Made by a program: the position numbers and the translations under genes. 64,000 bases of DNA, from NCBI GenBank assembly GCA_963663495.1, contig OY760427.1, positions 62,001 through 126,000 of the forward strand, read 5' to 3'. This document shows, piece by piece, positions 17,400 to 27,623 of this stretch. The notes beneath the pieces are model-generated. The model was not told the origin of the DNA and made no database searches. It was given only the letters and a program-made list of their open reading frames with translations. How positions within the stretch are numbered: position 1 is the first letter of the stretch; the number at the start of each line of letters is the position of its first letter. The DNA is from G963663495 sp963663495. Lineage in GTDB: Bacteria; Bacteroidota; Rhodothermia; Rhodothermales; Bin80.

Positions 17400-18107
17400 G
17401 TGCAGGAGTCAAGTACCTGGCAGCGTGTTCGCAGACTAGTACACGGATCTATCTGATAGCCCGGGCTACCCGATAGGCCTCGAAACGGGTAATGCGAGTG
17501 TCGACCTTCCGGTGATATGAGGAAGACCGATGCGGTTTCGGCAAGAGTGCGATACAAGCACAGAGATCGACTCGCCGGGGTATTGGCGCTGGCACGCATG
17601 GAAGATCAGGGAAGCAGCAACACGGGAAGCCCTGTTGATGGTGGGCTCACCAACCGGAAGCTTGTAAGAGCCAGGCCGGGTCATCAGGGTGGCGGAGTGG
17701 TCCGTAGTACCGTTGATGCGGGGTAATGCCCGCGGAGGGAAGGGGCCGCAGGTGCGGAGCGGTGTGCAAAGAGGGAAGGGCTACGGTAAATGGTAACGTC
17801 TTCCAAACCGGTTAATGGTCAGGGACCTCAGCGACATCACATGCGAAAGTGAAGGAAGCCTACCCCGGGAAGCCGGGGTAGGTGTTAGTTGAGGCGTAAA
17901 CAGGCTTAGCTGCGAGTTGTAGGGAATGTCGGGCAGGCGTTGGAGGGTGCTCACCTTCATTAGGCATTGCCTCTCATTTCAGATGGCTTTTCCGAGTGCG
18001 AGTTGCATGATCCGCCTGGAGAGCCCGGTGCGGGAAAACCGCACGCCGCCCGGAAACGTGCTCTACGGAGTAACGCGCCGCTCGCCGACTCTACGGACGG
18101 ATACCTT
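17400..18107 (+). ncRNA. ORF-less group II intron relic
   Basis: About 700 bp without a credible gene but full of short stems. Near the 3' end, 18021-18050 reads GAGCCCGGTGCGGGAAAACC then GCACGCCG, a typical group II domain V hairpin with a GAAA-type loop. A possible domain VI stem follows. Upstream pieces such as GGAAGCAGCAACACGGGAAG and CCTACCCCGGGAAGCCGGGG (17862-17881) fit domain I-IV style pairings. No reverse transcriptase is present. The 5' boundary is uncertain; it may have been split by the compound element, whose target site lies just upstream. IS1380 copy C truncates or abuts the 3' side. Confidence 0.55.
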
Positions 18108-18111
18108 TTAG
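18107..18111. repeat. 5-bp target duplication TTTAG (left of IS1380 copy C)
   Basis: TTTAG precedes CCTGCAATATTC at 18112, and TTTAG again follows GGGAGG at 19965-19969. A 5-bp duplication and CCT-starting ends fit the IS1380 family (as in ISEcp1). Confidence 0.85.
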
Positions 18112-19964
18112 CCTGCAATATTCATGTCGTACCCTGTTCGGGTCTAAAAGTGCTGTTTCGGTACCTGCACGACCGACTGTGCGTTGTTCATCGTAGGGGC
18201 GACCATGAGAGGGGCTGAAAACACCAGTTTAGGCCCTTTTCCCGACACGATAGCGGTCACACCGAGATTTTGGGAATGCGTCTGTCGGGTAGACACACCT
18301 CTGCCTACCTTCTCTTTCCGCATTTCCGCGTTGGGCGCCTGCGGTGTCGGAGCGCAGGCGCAAAGATGACTTAGCTAGCTCTTCAAGGGAAGCGTGATCC
18401 ATGTGAGTTGACAATAACGTCGCCAAAATTGCTCCCATGCAGCATCTGCGCTGGCGGCAATGTGCATAACGATGTTGCGCGCGTGTTGTACGAAGCGGGC
18501 CCCACCTTGAGTACACGCTTGCGATAGGTGCTCAGACTCATCTGGGATTCGTCAGGCTCCCGCATGAGGCAGCGCCCCACATGCATGAGCTGATACACCA
18601 GAAGGTATACCTACTAGCAGGACCTCGTTCTCGGCTCGGATCTCGGCATCCTGCTCCGACTCGTCAGGCTCCCGCACTACAGGCCGGCCCTTATAGTGTG
18701 TCTTCGGACGGGGAACCGAAGACAGCGCCATGGAGCAGGCCGCATTCAGCTCCCCGAAGTGCTTTTCCGCCTTTCCTCTCTTCCGGTACAGATTCACAAG
18801 CTGCTCTGCCGGATAGGCTTCTGCATCCAGATCGGTGATCAGATAGAAATGCCGCGGGAAAAGCTCTCCCGGCACCGGATCAACCACGAGCACCACACGA
18901 CGCTCTACGGACCAGCACTTTGCACGGTGGCGCAGTTCGTGGTAGCATTCGTCCGACGGCTGATCACCCTCCAAATGAGGCGCCGCAAGCCCGTCAATCA
19001 CATCGTTTCCTTTCAGACGCATCACATAGCCGGTACGGTCGTTCTCCAGCTTATCACATAACTCTCCACTGTTGAAGCCTGCGTCCAATCGGACAATGAC
19101 CTTGTCGGCCACATGTTCACGCAATGCCAGCCCAATGCGTCGAATGAAACCGTAGCAGTCCTTCACCACATTCTGCGTGCCCCCTCGCAATTCCGCCCCC
19201 AACATATCACCCGACTCTCCGCATATGGCGATAAGGGGCAGAAAGATGGTGCGCTTGTAATACCCGTTCCATTTGCTACCCTGCTGCTTGCCATGCGTAT
19301 CTACCGGTACACCGTCCACATCAAAGACCACCTCGGGGCGGCGCTTTCCGCCACCACGCTGCAGCAGGTGCTCCATGGCGAATGTCTCTGCAAAAAGGCG
19401 CAACTTCTTGAAATTCTTTTTCCCGGCCAACATGCGCACGAAGCGAGACATGGTTGGCTGGGATGCCAGGGACCTATCGTCCTGTAAAGCCTCCATACCC
19501 CTTTTTGGAAGAAGTAGCCACGCGCATGGCGGGGTCCCTTTGAAGCTTGTCCGCATCTGACTGACGTCCCCACCCCTGCACATGTTGCAGCAGGTACTGT
19601 CGCACTAACTCCTCAAGGCTACGCGTAATCCGAGCTTGGGACCGATTGTCCTTAAGCACGGAAGCGAGTCGGCATGCCAAGGTGCTGATCACCATGAGCA
19701 GGCGCATAGGAATGACGCCGGCATCCGATGTTAGATTATCGGTCTTGGAGCGTACAACTTTAGCGGATTTATTGAACTGGCAAGCGAACAGAAGGTTGGA
19801 TTTGGGATCTTGCATCGGGTGTGTTACAGGGTGAACGGGTATTGGGGTCTCTAAACGTTTGAGTATCGCGCAAGAGTCCATTCAACCCGTGTATAGTCAA
19901 CATATTACGCCATAATATTAAACGACGATTCTCCACCACTTAACTCCCTTATGAATAAGGGAGG
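18112..19964 (-). mobile_element. IS1380-like element, copy C (inactive)
   Basis: 1,853 bp in minus orientation. The ends are CCTGCAATATTCATG and, from the other side, CCTCCCTTATTCATA: imperfect inverted repeats. It is flanked by TTTAG on both sides, so it inserted on its own. It has the same layout as copies A and B: ~85 bp leader, transposase, then ~265 bp tail without a clear gene. Confidence 0.88.
18375..19881 (-). pseudogene. IS1380-like transposase, at least two frameshifts
   Basis: Compared with the intact copy at 45473-46978, an extra A in the AAAA run near 19505 breaks the frame after ATSSKK, and a second insertion near 18620 breaks it after AENEVLL. The pieces in between keep FDVDGVPVDTHG (first Asp), KVIVRLDAGF (second Asp) and YRKRGKAEKHFGELN (Glu). 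It is therefore a dead DDE transposase of recent origin. Confidence 0.88.
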
Positions 19965-20054
19965 TTTAGACTCACATGGTCGACTACATGAATATTTAAG
20001 GAATATTGCAGGTTAGCCCTTTGAATCGTACCTTGGGCTACACGGAGGCAGGAT

Positions 20055-23000
20055 ATGAAGTTGATAGTTCTGGCATCCGTCGGAGTGATATCCAAAGGCG
20101 GGTTTGATTGTCGGACCGTGCATGTCGTCTTGAGATGTGTGGTGATGCAATTGGGTCTGCTGAGTGCTCTCGGAATAATTCAGTCCGTGCAGGGCCAGGA
20201 TGCGGCGGAATCGCGATTTGCTGCTCCGGCTAATGAGATTGAGATAAGCACCGGATCTGGACCAGAAGAAGTAGCGCCGCGGATCCTATCGTCCCAAATG
20301 GTGAGCATTGAAGCTTCACCACAGGTCCGTGAATGCCCATCGGTGCCCGGTCCAATTTGGAGAGAAGTAAGAGAGGGGACCACTTGCTCAATCCACTACT
20401 CTTGCGGAGGTAGTAGGTATGGGCCATACGTGTATATGCATCATGTTGACGGTACGGCTGAGCGAGGGAAAGATGTGTTGGTGACTGGGCCAGATAGTCT
20501 CCTTCTTAGGGTGGTGAATGGATTTAGGAGAGCTTTTATTGATGATACATACGAAGCCCTCTCGGATGGTATACCTGAAGGAGATGAGGAATTAAGGTGC
20601 TACTGCGGCAAAGACCGAGACGGACCGGTAGAGGGTGAAAGGGGCTCCCCAGTTCGTATACTGGATGTTGACGGGTGGACTGTGAGGGATACGATGGCCA
20701 TGGAAGCGGATGGCTTTATGCCATTCTTATTGGAGTTCCAGCAACCGGTCGCTCGAGACCTTACTATCAAATTCTATACGGAGGATGGTACGGCAATAAA
20801 GGGGACTGACTATACCAAATGGCAGGGACTCGTTACAGTTAAGCAGGGCGATATGAGCGCTGATATCCGGGTACCAATTCTCGGTGATCAAATTCCCGAA
20901 GACACAGAGACATTTAACCTGATTACACATTCAGGCCAGTTTGCAGGCATTCCGAAGCAAAAGGCCATTGGCACTATTGTTGAGCCTCATCTTGTACTGG
21001 ATCCATCTCCACTGACTGTGAAAGAAGGGGGCCAAGCAACGTACACCGTAGCCTTGGGAACGCAGCCCATCGGTGATGTAACAGTGGTGATAACGGGGTA
21101 CGCAGGGACGGACCTGATACTCGGCAAGACGAGTCTAACATTTACGGCTGTGGATTGGAACAACCCGCAAACCGTGGATATGACGGCCCTTCAGGATGCC
21201 GACGCGGTCAATGACACAGAGACGCTCATCCACACCGCTTCGGGCGCAGCGGACTATGCCGGTGTGAAGCGAGACCTAAGGGTGACGGTAACGGACTTTC
21301 AAGTAAGGCTGCAAGTTGCACCCCTCCTGCTGGATTTGGAGGAAGGGGGGTCCGGCAAGGACTTTACAGTTAAGCTTGGATCGGCTCCTGTGGGGGAAGA
21401 TGTGACGGTTGCGGTAAGTATTCCACCATGGCTGGCCGGAAAGGTGTCGTTGTCTGACGATAACTTGACCTTCACATCTACCGACTGGGACGAAACCCAG
21501 TCGGTAAACGTGACGGCGGAGGAGGATGCGGATGGAATAGACGAAGTAGGGACATTAGGTCTGCTGGCAAGCGGAGGCGGGTATGATGGCCGGACGGGTA
21601 ATGTGGATGTTATCGTAGCTGACGATGAGATAGTGCAATTGGTAATAGTTCCGACGAGGTTAAGCTTGGAGGAAGGGGGGTCCGGCAAGGTCTTTACAGT
21701 TAAGCTGGGCTCGCCCGCTGTGGGGGAAGATGTGATGGTTGCAGTAAGTATTCCACCAGGGCTGGCCGGAAAGGTGTCGTTATCTGACGACAACTTGACC
21801 TTTACATCTACCGACTGGGACGAAACTCAGTCGGTAACCGTGACGGGGGAGGACGATGGGGATGCAGACGACGAAGTAGGGATATTAGGTTTGCTGGCAA
21901 GCGGAGGCGGGTATGATGGTCAGACGGGTAATGTGGTTGTTACCGTGGATGACGATGAGATAGTGCAATTGGTAGTAGTTCCGACGAGGTTAAGCTTGGA
22001 GGAAGGGGGGTCCGGCAAGGAGTTTAGAGTAAAGCTGGTCTCATATCCTCCTGCGGGGGAAGATGTGACGGTGGCGGTGAGTATTCCACCAGGGCTGGCC
22101 GGAAAGGTGTCGTTATCTGATGACAACTTGACCTTCACATTTGCCGACTGGTACAAAAACCAGTCGGTAACCGTGACGGGGGAGGACGATGGGGATGCAG
22201 ACGACGAAGCAGGGACATTAGGTCTGTTGGCAAGTGGAGGCGGGTATAATAGCCCGAAGTATCGCGTAGCTGTTACTGTTGACGACGACGAGACTGTGCA
22301 ATTGGTTGTAGCTCCGTTGACGGTGAGCTTGGTGGAAGGGGGTTCCGGAAAGGAGTTTAAAGTAAAGCTGGGATCATCTCCTCCTGTGGGGGAAGATGTG
22401 ATGGTTACTGTGAGCATTCCACCAGAACTGGCCGGAAAGGTGTCGTTATCCGTGCCACACTTGAACTTCACATCTTCCAATTGGAGCACCGATCAATTAG
22501 TAAGCGTGACGGTGGAGGACGATGCGGATGCCGGCCACGAAACAGGGACTTTAGGACTTGCGGCAAGTGGAGGCGGGTATGATGGTATCAATGGGAGAGT
22601 GTCAGTGGATGTAACAGACGACGACACGCCGGGGTTACGTATTGAGCCGATAGCTTTAACCGTGGTTGAAGGGGCGTCGCGCGTGTACCGCGTAGCACTG
22701 GAGACAGAACCGACCGGTACAGTGACGGTGACTATTGTAAGCGACAACAGTGACGTAACGATGGTCGCTACTCCGCTGACATTCACTTCTGGTGATTGGG
22801 ATACGGAACAGACGGTAATGGTGCGTGCGGCGGAAGACGCAGACACGGATGACGACAGTGCCACGCTTATGCACACTGCATCGGGAGGAGATTATGATTC
22901 ACTGACAGGGGCTGTAACGGTGGAGGTGGAGGACAATGGTTCGTCTGTAGGGTTGGTGGTATCGCCCACCAACCTGTCAGTAACAGAGGGGACGGAAGAG

Positions 23001-26000
23001 CATTTTACGGTACAGTTACCCGCGGAGCCCACGCAGACAGTGGATGTGCGGATCACGGGAGATACTGGAACGGATGTAATGGTGAACCCGAGGACGCTCC
23101 GGTACACGCCAGAGGACTGGAGCACGCCTGTTACGGTGAGAGTCCGTGCGGAAGAGGACGACGATGTCATGGACGCAAGTGTACAGCTCATCCTTACAGC
23201 ATCTGGGGGTGAGTATGGCGGTGAGACAGAGGAAGTGGTGGTAGACGTACGAGACAATGACATACCAGGGATTGTGCTATCCGATACAGAGCTCGAGATT
23301 GTTGAAGGGGACGCAGAGTCTTATACAGTGCGGCTAATGGCGGAGCCATCGGGCACGGTAATCGTGACAATCGCGAGTGATAATCCCGAGGTTACGGTTA
23401 GTGATGCGTCGCTGACGTTCACGGCCGATGATTGGTATACCCCGCAGGCGGTAACGGTGCTGGCGCATGAGGACGACGATCAGGACAATGACGATGCTAC
23501 GCTTGTGCACCGGGCGTCGGGCTCAGATTACGATGGTGTGGAGGAGGAATTAACGGTGATGGTGCTGGACGACGACGAGGCGGGGCTGGTAGTAAGGCCG
23601 CAGGCATTGTCGCTGGACGAGGGAGCAGCAGGCAAAACCTTTACGGTATCGCTTGCGACTCCACCTTCGGGCCAGGTCACCGTAACCCTCAGTCAAGAGT
23701 TCGCCCTGGATGGCAAGGTATCGGTCAGTTCTCTTGGCTTGACTTTCACGCCTGCGGACTGGGATACGGACCAGACGGTCATGGTGACAGCACTGGACGA
23801 TGCGGATGGTAGTGACGAAGCTGGATTGGTACAGTTGTCGGCGAGCGGTGGTGGCTACGGAGGAAAATCAGGAGCTGTAAAGGTGAAGGTTACAGATGCT
23901 GATGCACCACACAGCATTGATATAGAACCTTCGTCGGTCCAGGTGTCTGAAGGTGCAGGGCCGGCGCGATTCAAGGTGAGGCTTAACAGGCAGAGTGAGA
24001 CGGCTGTCACGGTGCGTTACACAACGCACGATGAGTCGGCCCATGCCGGGCTTGACTATCTGGTGCCGGTAACAAACATGCTCGCCTTTGAGACAGGCGG
24101 CAACTTGGATAAGTGGATAGATGTACCGATTCTTGACGACGCGTTGCACGAGGGAGAGGAGACTTTTACGCTGGTACTGACGGACGCACAGGGAGCGGAG
24201 CTGGGTAACGCGACGGGCCGTGCCACGATCACGGACAACGATGCTGCGCCCACTGTCAGCATGGTGCCTGCGGCGTATGTGCGGGAAGGGGGTATAGCAA
24301 ATGTCTACGTCAGTCTAAGTAACGCCAGCGCGACTCCTACCGGGGTCTTGTACAGCACAAGTGATGTGACGGCGACAGCGGGAGATGACTACGAGGCGGT
24401 GAGCGCCGGGTCGGTAACGATTGAGCATGGTGAGATGGGAGCGGTAATACAAGTTCCAACCGAAGACGACGCACTGCACGAGGGCAGGGAGGCGTTCCTA
24501 GTGCAACTTGATGGTGGCGGCCAGACCACGGTGACGATACTGGATAATGATCGTTTGCCACAGCTCTCCATAGGCGATATGACGGTATCAGAGGATGGAG
24601 GGCACGCGCAGCTTGCAGTGTCGCTAAGTGATACGAGCCCGGTACGTGTAGGGGTGGCATTTGCCACCCAGGACGGTACGGCAAAAGCGGGGGCAGATTA
24701 CACGCGCACGATGGGCACGCTGGTCTTTGCACCGGGCGAGATGGTGAGGCATATATGGGTACCGGTAGCGCGTGATGATGTGGTGGAGGATGAAGAGGAA
24801 TTGGTAGTAAAGCTGAGCGCTCCGGAGCATGCCATGCTGTTGGATGCGGAGGGGGATGTGACGATTAAGGATGATCCGATAGAGGTCAGTATCTATGACG
24901 GTACAGAGACAGAGAATTCGGATGAGCTGGTGATGGCCGTGCGGCTGAATTATGGTAGTACCAAGGTGGTATCGGTGCAGTTTGCGGTGACAGGAGGCAC
25001 GGCAACATCGGATGTGGACTACGAGGCGACGCAAGGGCTGGTGGTATTCGAGACGGGCAGTACGGAGGCGCAAGTAAGGATACCGCTGATAGACGACGAC
25101 GTGCAGGAAGGAGACGAGACGATAGAGGTGACGCTGTCGAATCCGACGAATGCGCAAATCGGGCAGGCGATGGCCACGGGCACGATCGTGGATGATGAGA
25201 CTGCGCCGGGAGTGCAGGTGCGAGCCATTGCGGTGTCGCAGACCGAGGCGCTGTTTGTGGTGAGACTACTGGCACCCGTGGCAGATCGGCTGACGGGCCG
25301 TTACCGTACGGTAGACGGCACGGCATGGGCGGGAGAGGACTACGAGCGCATGGAGGGGGTACTGGAGTTTGGGCCTGGGGAGACAAGAAAAGAGGTACGC
25401 GTGCCCTTACTGCGCGCGCAAGGTACCGGGGAGGCGTTTGCGCTGATGGTGGAGTTAGGGGATGAGACAGTCCGAGAGGATGTGGTGTTGGGATCGAAGG
25501 ATACGGGAAACCGTGCGCGATTAGGCAGGAGTGTGGCGGTGCATATAGTGGAGGCGGTATCGGAGCGTATGGAGGGATCATTGGTGGGTTGTATGCCGAG
25601 GCCGTTTCCCGGTCAGCGGGTACGGGTGTCGCATCTTTTGTCGGGCTGTGGTATGCAGGCAGGCGGAGAGCGGCTGAGTGTATGGGGTCGTGGTGCGTAC
25701 AGCAGGTTGCAGAGCGGCGGGGTATCGGGAGCGGATGTGGTGACGGCGTCATTGGGGGCGGACTACCGCACGGGAGGTCGCTGGCTGATGGGGATGGTGA
25801 TATCACGCAGCGAGGCATTGGAGCAGGAAGGGACGCTACTACAGATGACGGGCTGGTATCCGTATGTGCGCTACGGGGGGATGCGGCACAGTGTGTGGGG
25901 GTTGGCAGGAGCAGGACAGGGAGTAGTAGCGGAAGCAGAGGATACGGGAATGCGCATGATGGCAGCAGGCGTGGGCGGCACGCTGGTACGCCGGGCGGGC

Positions 26001-26633
26001 GCGCGGCTGGGGTACGAGGCGGACGGATTCTGGCTGGGGATGAATGGCGGAATAGGGGTGAGCCGAGTTCGCGCGGGTCTGGAGGGATCGGTGACGTTGC
26101 AGGACATCTTGGAGCCGTATGTGGAGGCGGCGGTTTTGCACAGCGGCGGGGATGCGGAGAGAGGAATGGGAATGGAGGCAGGCGGAGGGGTACGGGTGCG
26201 GATGGGGATGTTGCATGCGGAGGTGATGTCAAGACGTTTGGTGTTGCATCAGGAGGATGGCTACGGGGAGTGGGGATATTCGGGCATGGTCCGCTATGGC
26301 GGAATGGAGGGATTGGGAGCGCAGGTGCGACCGACCTGGGGTCGAACGCACGTGGGGACGCTGTGGCAGGCGGAGCGTCCGTGGGAGGTGTATCCGTCGG
26401 ATCGTCGGATGGAGTTGGAGGTGGGGTACGGTTCGCGTGTTCACAGGCGCAGTGTGCTGCGGCCGCATGTGGGTATGGGGCTGCGTGACAGAGGCAGGGA
26501 CTACCGCATAGGAGCGGGCGTGCAGGGGCGCACGGGGTTAGGATTTAGCGTGAGCGGATTGGCGATGGAGCACATGGCACCATACCGACCGGTGAGCTAC
26601 GGCGTGACTGTGAGTGGTTACGCGCGCTGGTGA
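20055..26633 (+). CDS. giant Calx-beta repeat adhesin with C-terminal autotransporter-like barrel
   Basis: 2192 residues, the largest gene in the window. GGAGGCAGG stands 2-8 nt before ATG 20055; a hydrophobic signal segment ends near QSVQGQ (residue 48). From about residue 215 the protein is a string of ~95-110-residue beta domains with the pattern VEG...VTV...LTFTxxDW..xQ.VxVxAxxDxD...ASGGxYxG, that is Calx-beta-type calcium-binding repeats; the later ones are classic (GTAxxGxDYxxxxGxxxFxxGE..xxIxVPIxDD). From about residue 1838 (RMEGSLVGC) the last 355 residues are Gly/Arg/Trp-rich amphipathic strands ending YARW, a terminal aromatic typical of outer-membrane barrels. I infer a surface adhesin displayed by its own barrel (type V-like) rather than by a T9SS tail, which is not seen. 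It lies between IS1380 copies, which suggests an accessory trait. Confidence 0.8.
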   Translation: MKLIVLASVGVISKGGFDCRTVHVVLRCVVMQLGLLSALGIIQSVQGQDAAESRFAAPANEIEISTGSGPEEVAPRILSSQMVSIEASPQVRECPSVPGPIWREVREGTTCSIHYSCGGSRYGPYVYMHHVDGTAERGKDVLVTGPDSLLLRVVNGFRRAFIDDTYEALSDGIPEGDEELRCYCGKDRDGPVEGERGSPVRILDVDGWTVRDTMAMEADGFMPFLLEFQQPVARDLTIKFYTEDGTAIKGTDYTKWQGLVTVKQGDMSADIRVPILGDQIPEDTETFNLITHSGQFAGIPKQKAIGTIVEPHLVLDPSPLTVKEGGQATYTVALGTQPIGDVTVVITGYAGTDLILGKTSLTFTAVDWNNPQTVDMTALQDADAVNDTETLIHTASGAADYAGVKRDLRVTVTDFQVRLQVAPLLLDLEEGGSGKDFTVKLGSAPVGEDVTVAVSIPPWLAGKVSLSDDNLTFTSTDWDETQSVNVTAEEDADGIDEVGTLGLLASGGGYDGRTGNVDVIVADDEIVQLVIVPTRLSLEEGGSGKVFTVKLGSPAVGEDVMVAVSIPPGLAGKVSLSDDNLTFTSTDWDETQSVTVTGEDDGDADDEVGILGLLASGGGYDGQTGNVVVTVDDDEIVQLVVVPTRLSLEEGGSGKEFRVKLVSYPPAGEDVTVAVSIPPGLAGKVSLSDDNLTFTFADWYKNQSVTVTGEDDGDADDEAGTLGLLASGGGYNSPKYRVAVTVDDDETVQLVVAPLTVSLVEGGSGKEFKVKLGSSPPVGEDVMVTVSIPPELAGKVSLSVPHLNFTSSNWSTDQLVSVTVEDDADAGHETGTLGLAASGGGYDGINGRVSVDVTDDDTPGLRIEPIALTVVEGASRVYRVALETEPTGTVTVTIVSDNSDVTMVATPLTFTSGDWDTEQTVMVRAAEDADTDDDSATLMHTASGGDYDSLTGAVTVEVEDNGSSVGLVVSPTNLSVTEGTEEHFTVQLPAEPTQTVDVRITGDTGTDVMVNPRTLRYTPEDWSTPVTVRVRAEEDDDVMDASVQLILTASGGEYGGETEEVVVDVRDNDIPGIVLSDTELEIVEGDAESYTVRLMAEPSGTVIVTIASDNPEVTVSDASLTFTADDWYTPQAVTVLAHEDDDQDNDDATLVHRASGSDYDGVEEELTVMVLDDDEAGLVVRPQALSLDEGAAGKTFTVSLATPPSGQVTVTLSQEFALDGKVSVSSLGLTFTPADWDTDQTVMVTALDDADGSDEAGLVQLSASGGGYGGKSGAVKVKVTDADAPHSIDIEPSSVQVSEGAGPARFKVRLNRQSETAVTVRYTTHDESAHAGLDYLVPVTNMLAFETGGNLDKWIDVPILDDALHEGEETFTLVLTDAQGAELGNATGRATITDNDAAPTVSMVPAAYVREGGIANVYVSLSNASATPTGVLYSTSDVTATAGDDYEAVSAGSVTIEHGEMGAVIQVPTEDDALHEGREAFLVQLDGGGQTTVTILDNDRLPQLSIGDMTVSEDGGHAQLAVSLSDTSPVRVGVAFATQDGTAKAGADYTRTMGTLVFAPGEMVRHIWVPVARDDVVEDEEELVVKLSAPEHAMLLDAEGDVTIKDDPIEVSIYDGTETENSDELVMAVRLNYGSTKVVSVQFAVTGGTATSDVDYEATQGLVVFETGSTEAQVRIPLIDDDVQEGDETIEVTLSNPTNAQIGQAMATGTIVDDETAPGVQVRAIAVSQTEALFVVRLLAPVADRLTGRYRTVDGTAWAGEDYERMEGVLEFGPGETRKEVRVPLLRAQGTGEAFALMVELGDETVREDVVLGSKDTGNRARLGRSVAVHIVEAVSERMEGSLVGCMPRPFPGQRVRVSHLLSGCGMQAGGERLSVWGRGAYSRLQSGGVSGADVVTASLGADYRTGGRWLMGMVISRSEALEQEGTLLQMTGWYPYVRYGGMRHSVWGLAGAGQGVVAEAEDTGMRMMAAGVGGTLVRRAGARLGYEADGFWLGMNGGIGVSRVRAGLEGSVTLQDILEPYVEAAVLHSGGDAERGMGMEAGGGVRVRMGMLHAEVMSRRLVLHQEDGYGEWGYSGMVRYGGMEGLGAQVRPTWGRTHVGTLWQAERPWEVYPSDRRMELEVGYGSRVHRRSVLRPHVGMGLRDRGRDYRIGAGVQGRTGLGFSVSGLAMEHMAPYRPVSYGVTVSGYARW
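21320..22620 (+). repeat. four near-identical ~330-bp tandem repeats in the adhesin gene
   Basis: Units begin near 21335, 21670, 22003 and 22337, each opening with GGAAGGGGG(G/T)TCCGG and coding EEGGSGKxFxVKLxS ... LAGKVSLSDDNLTFTxxDW. The first three are much closer to each other in DNA than to the other Calx-beta repeats of the same gene, so they arose by recent duplication. Copy number is likely to vary by recombination. Confidence 0.85.
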
Positions 26634-26677
26634 GTGCTGGGCGATATGCCACACTAAAGGGGATGATGTCCGGGTAA

Positions 26678-27262
26678 CCTGCAATATTCATGTCGTCGCT
26701 TGTTTGGATCCAAAAGCGCTGTTTCGATACCTGCACGACCGATCGTGTGTTGTTCATGCGTAGGGACAGCCAGGAGAGGGGCTGGAGACGCCAGTTTAGG
26801 CCCTTTTCCCGACACGAGAGCGGTCATACTCGAGAGTTTGGTAAAACTTCTGTCGAGCAGACAAACCTCTGCCTACCTTCTTTTTCCGCGTTGGGCGCCT
26901 GCGGTGTCTGAGCGCAGGCACAAAGATGAATTGGTTAGCTCTTCAAGGGGAAGCGTGATCCATGTGAGTTGGCAATAATGTCGCCAAAATCGCTTCCATG
27001 CAGCATATGATCACCCTCCAAATCAGGCCCCGCAAGCCCGTCAATCACATCGTTTCCTTTCGGACGCATCACATAACTCTCCACTGTTGAAGCCGGCGTC
27101 CATTTGGATAATGATCTTGTCAGCCAAATGTTCACGCGATGCCAGCACAATGCGTCGAATGAAACCATAGTGTTGTTCACCAGGCACGGAGTGCCCCTCC
27201 CAATTCCGCCCCCAACATGTTGACCGTATCACCGCATATGGCGATAAGGGGCAGGAAGGAGG
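26678..27262 (-). mobile_element. IS1380-like remnant D with internal deletion
   Basis: It starts with CCTGCAATATTCATG as in copy C and follows that tail to about 27005, then jumps about 550 bp to transposase sequence (ATCACCCTCCAAAT, GCATCACATAACTCTCC) and ends near 27262 without a left terminus. It has many point differences from copies A-C, so it is the oldest of the four. It lies 44 bp after the adhesin stop, in the same orientation as copy C on the other side. Confidence 0.82.
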
Positions 27263-27297
27263 TCGGAGCTTTGATGCGGAGCAGCGAAGCTCCGACC
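27261..27297. terminator. strong hairpin, possibly a terminator
   Basis: GGTCGGAGCTT and AAGCTCCGACC form an 11-bp perfect stem around a 15-nt loop, followed by CCTTTCTG. The short T-run makes terminator function uncertain; it could equally be an element end. Confidence 0.45.
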
Positions 27298-27340
27298 CCT
27301 TTCTGAACACAATTGTAACTGTCGTTCAGAGAAACAGTAG

Positions 27341-27594
27341 TTAACGTTGTTCAGCTTCCCTAGGCGCTGCACTGCCTATCTCCACGAAGCCTCGGCTGTC
27401 CTCGGCTGCAGCCTCTGGCGATACTTCCGCCTCCAGTAATTCAACTGTCTGTACGAGATGCCGTGCTCTGTACAAAACGCTGCTGCGGACTGTGTCCTTT
27501 CGTTGTACTGCTCTACCAGCGGAAACATCTCTACCGCCGTACGTTTGGGCTGTACTATGCGATCTGGGGTTTGGACTCTCATGTCTACGGGCAA
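27341..27594 (-). pseudogene. IS66-type accessory protein (TnpA-like) fragment
   Basis: One minus frame reads VEQYNERTQSAAAFCTEHG then SYRQLNYWRRKYRQ, the helix-turn-helix start of IS66 TnpA proteins. The continuation (PEAAAEDSRGFVEIGSAAPR) is in another frame, so a frameshift near 27420 breaks the gene. No TnpB(IS66) or TnpC gene is present; the neighbouring IS5-like element interrupts the region. Confidence 0.65.
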
Positions 27595-27623
27595 GCTCCC
27601 CAGAACCCATCACCTAATCAAGA

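Noticed and set aside
24886..26232. 448-codon open frame on the minus strand
   Set aside because: It is antisense to the adhesin's Gly/Arg/Val-rich barrel, is Pro/Ser/His-rich with no motif, and arises from codon bias.
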